A DNA stretch of 33,565 nt, taken from positions 1,517 through 35,081 of the forward strand of contig NZ_QVMJ01000043.1 of the NCBI RefSeq assembly GCF_010500955.1. The letters run 5' to 3'. The DNA is from Bacteroides sp. 519. Its GTDB lineage: Bacteria; Bacteroidota; Bacteroidia; Bacteroidales; Bacteroidaceae. Positions 31,096-33,565 of this stretch are shown piece by piece. Within the stretch, counting starts at the first letter, position 1. Each line of letters begins with the position of its first letter. The position numbers and the translations under genes were made by a program. The notes under the pieces were generated by a model. It did not search any database and was not told the origin of the DNA. It was given only the letters and a program-made list of their open reading frames with translations.

Positions 31096-32586
31096 TCATT
31101 CGTCTTCTTTCTTCTTTGCCAGTTCTTGTAAGTTGTGAGCAGCTTCGGTTACACCGCCAACGGATGCTTGGTTCAACAGGTCGGCGGCTTTATCAAGCTC
31201 GCCACGCATCATGTAAATGATACCCAGGTTGTTCCAAGCCTCGGGTAAAGCAGGGGCTTTTTCAAGTAAACGAAGGGCGGTGTTTTCTTCGCCATTCTCT
31301 ATCAACAGGGCGGCGGCGTTGTTCATGGCAACCGGGTCGCTGTCGAAGTATTTGGGAATTATTTCCATGAGGATGCGTTTGTATTCCGGACTGTCTTTGC
31401 CGTATTCGAGCGCTACGCTGTAAAGTTCCAACTGCGACAGGTTTTCGGGATTCGTGTTCATCAGCTGACGGGCTTCGGTGGTGCTGTAGTTACGTACCGA
31501 GTAATCGATCTGGTATTCTACGCGGCGAAGTTCGGGAAATATATCGCGAAGCAAAGTGCTGTAAACAGAAAGGCCTTTCAGTTGGGCTTCTTTGGCATCG
31601 TACTCTGAACTGCCATCGATTATGGCCAATACACGGTCTTTCTGGGCAATGTTGCTTTCTTCTACTTTTTGTTTCAAACCAGCCCAATCTTCGGCGGTTG
31701 AGCGAACACTGAAAAGGTTTTCGGCTAGCATATAGCGATTCTTGATATAGTCTTTCAGGGCAATGGCACGTTCGCGGGCCAGTTTGTCGTTACTGGTGTA
31801 TTTGCCTTCGGGTGAGGCATAGCCTTCGATAAACAAGCCGGTGATTTGTGCATCCTGATCGCCCATTACTTCAAGGAAAGCATCGTTGATTTTACCCAAC
31901 TCAACCGGGTTACGACGGAAGTCGGGAAGAATCACCGAACGGCCAACCTGGAAGTCAAGGAATGCACTACCCTGGCGGTTACGGGTCTTCACCTCGGCTT
32001 TGGGGGCTACCAAAGCAACCAACGATTGTACTTCGTAAGGGGCACGGGGGGCGAGTTTTACGCGATCGTTTAGCTTGTAGGTATAAAGGTTTACTTCACT
32101 GCGGCAACCTATCAACTCCTGACGAAGGAAAAGACTTGCATTATCCATCCAACTTTCGTAAGGCAATGTGGTTTGATAAGTCATGTTTTCGTCGGTATAT
32201 TTATTGGCATTCACAATCATTTGGGGGGCATCGTAAAGAGACAACCATTCGTCGCTGGCAACCATAAACCAACGGCTGTTGATCTTTGAACGGGTTTTAC
32301 CATTTAACTGAACGTAAGGTAAATCCATGGTTTGCTTGCCGTTACGGAGCTCGGGCGTAAAATACATGCTCGAACAATTGGGTACAGCATTGGCTTCTAC
32401 TTTTATGTTGAAGCAAACAATTAAACTGTCGTTACGTTCCGAAAAATCGGTCGATTCTACGTAAACAGAGCCTTTGTAGTTTTGGGCAATAGCGGGAACA
32501 GAATAAAAGGCCATAAAGGCTATAAAGGCTATAAAGGCTATAAAGTAATGAGTTTTGAGTAATGAGTTATTTTTCATCTTCTTCAT
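31096..32586 (-). CDS. DUF3868/OmpA-type fimbrial accessory protein, copy 2
   Basis: A full-length protein of 496 residues. The signal peptide contains a FIAFIAFIAFMAF run and ends near AIAQ (about 35). The DUF3868 part spans about 36-195. The OmpA-like part at about 200-370 contains SAFLDFQVGRSVILPDFRRN and LFIEGYASPEGKYTSNDKLA (251-270), followed by Arg, typical for peptidoglycan binding. The C-terminal region (about 400-490) has TPR-like repeats (AAALLIENGEENTALRLLEK, NNLGIIYMMRGELDKAADLL). The paralogue of its first three quarters is at 1-1137. It could tie the fimbrial assembly complex to the cell wall; that is inferred. It is preceded by the DUF3575 gene with a palindrome, and a second palindrome begins at its stop. 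Confidence 0.87.
   Translation of the reverse strand: MKKMKNNSLLKTHYFIAFIAFIAFMAFYSVPAIAQNYKGSVYVESTDFSERNDSLIVCFNIKVEANAVPNCSSMYFTPELRNGKQTMDLPYVQLNGKTRSKINSRWFMVASDEWLSLYDAPQMIVNANKYTDENMTYQTTLPYESWMDNASLFLRQELIGCRSEVNLYTYKLNDRVKLAPRAPYEVQSLVALVAPKAEVKTRNRQGSAFLDFQVGRSVILPDFRRNPVELGKINDAFLEVMGDQDAQITGLFIEGYASPEGKYTSNDKLARERAIALKDYIKNRYMLAENLFSVRSTAEDWAGLKQKVEESNIAQKDRVLAIIDGSSEYDAKEAQLKGLSVYSTLLRDIFPELRRVEYQIDYSVRNYSTTEARQLMNTNPENLSQLELYSVALEYGKDSPEYKRILMEIIPKYFDSDPVAMNNAAALLIENGEENTALRLLEKAPALPEAWNNLGIIYMMRGELDKAADLLNQASVGGVTEAAHNLQELAKKKEDE
32513..32545. repeat. 9-bp in-frame tandem repeat in signal-peptide codons (about 3.6 units)
   Basis: The unit ATAAAGGCT is at 32513-32521, 32522-32530 and 32531-32539, followed by a partial unit. 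It encodes repeated Ala-Phe-Ile in the signal peptide. The paralogue at 1073-1096 has one unit fewer. Confidence 0.8.
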
Positions 32587-32599
32587 GTTGTTATTATTT

Positions 32600-32676
32600 A
32601 AACGCAGATTAACGCGGATTAACGCAGATTATTTAATTAGAGATTAATCCGCGTTAATCCGCGTTAATCTGCGTTT
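32600..32676. repeat. Long palindrome, word AACGCAGATT, copy 2
   Basis: It has the same length (77 bp) and position as the element at 1151-1227. It differs in one base of the right arm (CCGCG instead of CTGCG), which makes this copy the better palindrome. It lies 21 bp after the stop of the DUF3575 gene. Confidence 0.9.
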
Positions 32677-32697
32677 CAAAAATCAGTAGCTTCATTT

Positions 32698-33300
32698 TTA
32701 TTTCAAAAAATAAATCAAACTCAACCCAATCTTTGTTGGCCCAACATAGTGCGTAGTGCCTTCGTTGAGTTTCAAACCGCATTTAGGGGCTTCGAACTTT
32801 TCGTAATCAATGTATGCGTAACCAAAGCCAATGGTGGCCTCCATGGACCAGCGGGGAGAGAGCAGCCAATGGTAACCCCACGAAACGCCTCCACCGGCCA
32901 GCCAACCGCGATAGCGGTGATCTTTTAAACCACTGATGAAGCCTATGTTACCTACATTGAAGTTAGAGTAGTGACCATGAACACCGAAGAAATGACCTAC
33001 AAAGCTTTCGCAAAGCCAGTAGCGAACTTCGGGTTGAACGGTCAGGTTCTTCCACTTGGTATTATCCTTGAAAGTGAAAGGATTGTACATTACTGGTACA
33101 TCAAGGGTTAAACGTTTACTCAGCTTTAGCTCAACGCCAAGATTCAAGCCCAGACTTACATCGTAAAGTAAATTACTCTTCACTGCAAGACGTGGAATAG
33201 GATCGTAAAGGCGGTAAGGTATAGCTTCTTGTGAACGAAGAACCCCTGAGACCAGCGTGAAAACAAGGATGAATATGAATTGAATACGTATATGTCGCAT
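32698..33300 (-). CDS. DUF3575-type outer membrane beta-barrel protein, copy 2
   Basis: The start chosen is the ATG at 33300 (MRHIRIQFIFILVFTLVSG, a signal peptide ending near LRSQ), giving 200 residues. A longer frame to 33441 overlaps the upstream gene and has no signal sequence of its own. The mature part matches the gene at 1248-1847 in nearly every residue: YRLYDPIPRLAVKSNLLYD, LTVQPEVRYWLCESFVGHFF, WLAGGGVSWGYHWLLSPRWS, and the end LSLIYFLK. It begins 4 bp after the small hypothetical gene, so the two are co-transcribed. An outer-membrane role in fimbrial biogenesis is inferred from gene context. Confidence 0.87.
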   Translation of the reverse strand: MRHIRIQFIFILVFTLVSGVLRSQEAIPYRLYDPIPRLAVKSNLLYDVSLGLNLGVELKLSKRLTLDVPVMYNPFTFKDNTKWKNLTVQPEVRYWLCESFVGHFFGVHGHYSNFNVGNIGFISGLKDHRYRGWLAGGGVSWGYHWLLSPRWSMEATIGFGYAYIDYEKFEAPKCGLKLNEGTTHYVGPTKIGLSLIYFLK

Positions 33301-33304
33301 AACA

Positions 33305-33565
33305 TTAATTTGTTTTAGTGTTAGTAAGCCAACTATTGAAAGAACGGTTAAATTGTAAAAGACAGCGGGGAAACTCGCCTTTGGATTCGGCAGGGATAAA
33401 AGGGGAGTCAACCACCTTGCGCAAGCAAAGAAGTAAGTCAACTAAAGTTTTTTTGTCCAAATTGCGTTTAGTGCCTTCAAGATAACTACGCAAACGAACA
33501 CGTTCTAAAACAGCATTGCGTCTCTTCTCTGTACTAAACATGGACAAATCGGTATCTGCGCATAA
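33305..33565 (-). CDS. Small hypothetical protein, first gene of fimbrial operon 2 (N-terminus cut by window edge)
   Basis: An open frame runs from the right edge to the stop at 33305. An internal ATG at 33541 would give 78 residues, but the paralogue at 1873-2208 has about 45 residues before the matching region, so the gene likely begins outside. Conserved with that paralogue are RL.SYL, TLVDLLLCLRKVVDSP and the end EFPRCLLQFNRSFNSWL. No signal peptide is visible. It is 4 bp upstream of the DUF3575 gene. No promoter or inverted repeat for this operon is in the window. Function unknown. Confidence 0.6.
   Translation of the reverse strand, partial: LCADTDLSMFSTEKRRNAVLERVRLRSYLEGTKRNLDKKTLVDLLLCLRKVVDSPFIPAESKGEFPRCLLQFNRSFNSWLTNTKTN

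Overview
This window is from a Bacteroidales bacterium (Bacteroidota). The evidence is a SusC/SusD pair, many lipoproteins with short lipoboxes ending in Cys, Mfa/FimA-type fimbrial genes, a promoter of the Bacteroidota type (-7 TAnnTTTG, -33 TTG) and modest G+C. I cannot name the genus. I see no tRNA, rRNA, CRISPR array, transposase or integrase.

Layout, left to right. (1) 1-2208, minus strand: the start of a first fimbrial operon that runs off the left edge (small hypothetical gene, DUF3575-type protein, DUF3868/OmpA-type protein). (2) 2209-3860: a long intergenic region. It begins with a 300-bp segment bounded by 25-bp inverted repeats and carrying a consensus promoter that points away from the fimbrial operon. 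This looks like a phase-variable promoter captured in the OFF state. Further right are three long palindromes, a 6 x 22 bp tandem repeat and a possible gene remnant. (3) 3861-19192, plus strand: a beta-mannan utilisation locus with SusC (broken by a one-base frameshift), SusD, two TIG-domain surface glycan-binding lipoproteins, two GH26 mannanases, a GH130 mannosylglucose phosphorylase, a mannobiose/cellobiose 2-epimerase and a sodium:sugar symporter. (4) 19193-19434: a convergent intergenic region with a terminator and a 4 x 22 bp repeat. (5) 19435-33565, minus strand: a second, nearly complete fimbrial operon. In transcription order it has the small gene, DUF3575, DUF3868/OmpA, a TPR lipoprotein, an Mfa1-like shaft, an Mfa2/FimB-like anchor and four accessory or tip fimbrillins, the last being 1002 aa and G+C-rich. 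Its first three genes are paralogues of the genes at the left edge, so the mannan locus lies between two related fimbrial operons.

Mannan logic, known from Bacteroides fragilis: surface GH26 enzymes cut mannan, SusC/D and the TIG proteins bind and import oligomers, mannobiose crosses the inner membrane through the symporter, the epimerase converts it to mannosyl-glucose, and GH130 phosphorolyses that to mannose-1-phosphate and glucose. All these steps are here; no regulator and no alpha-galactosidase is in the window.

The most unusual feature is a set of long palindromes. In most, each arm is built from tandem copies of a word of about 10 bp. They sit just 3' of stop codons inside both operon types, and most sites use a different word. 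They divide each operon into a punctuated part and a tightly packed part.
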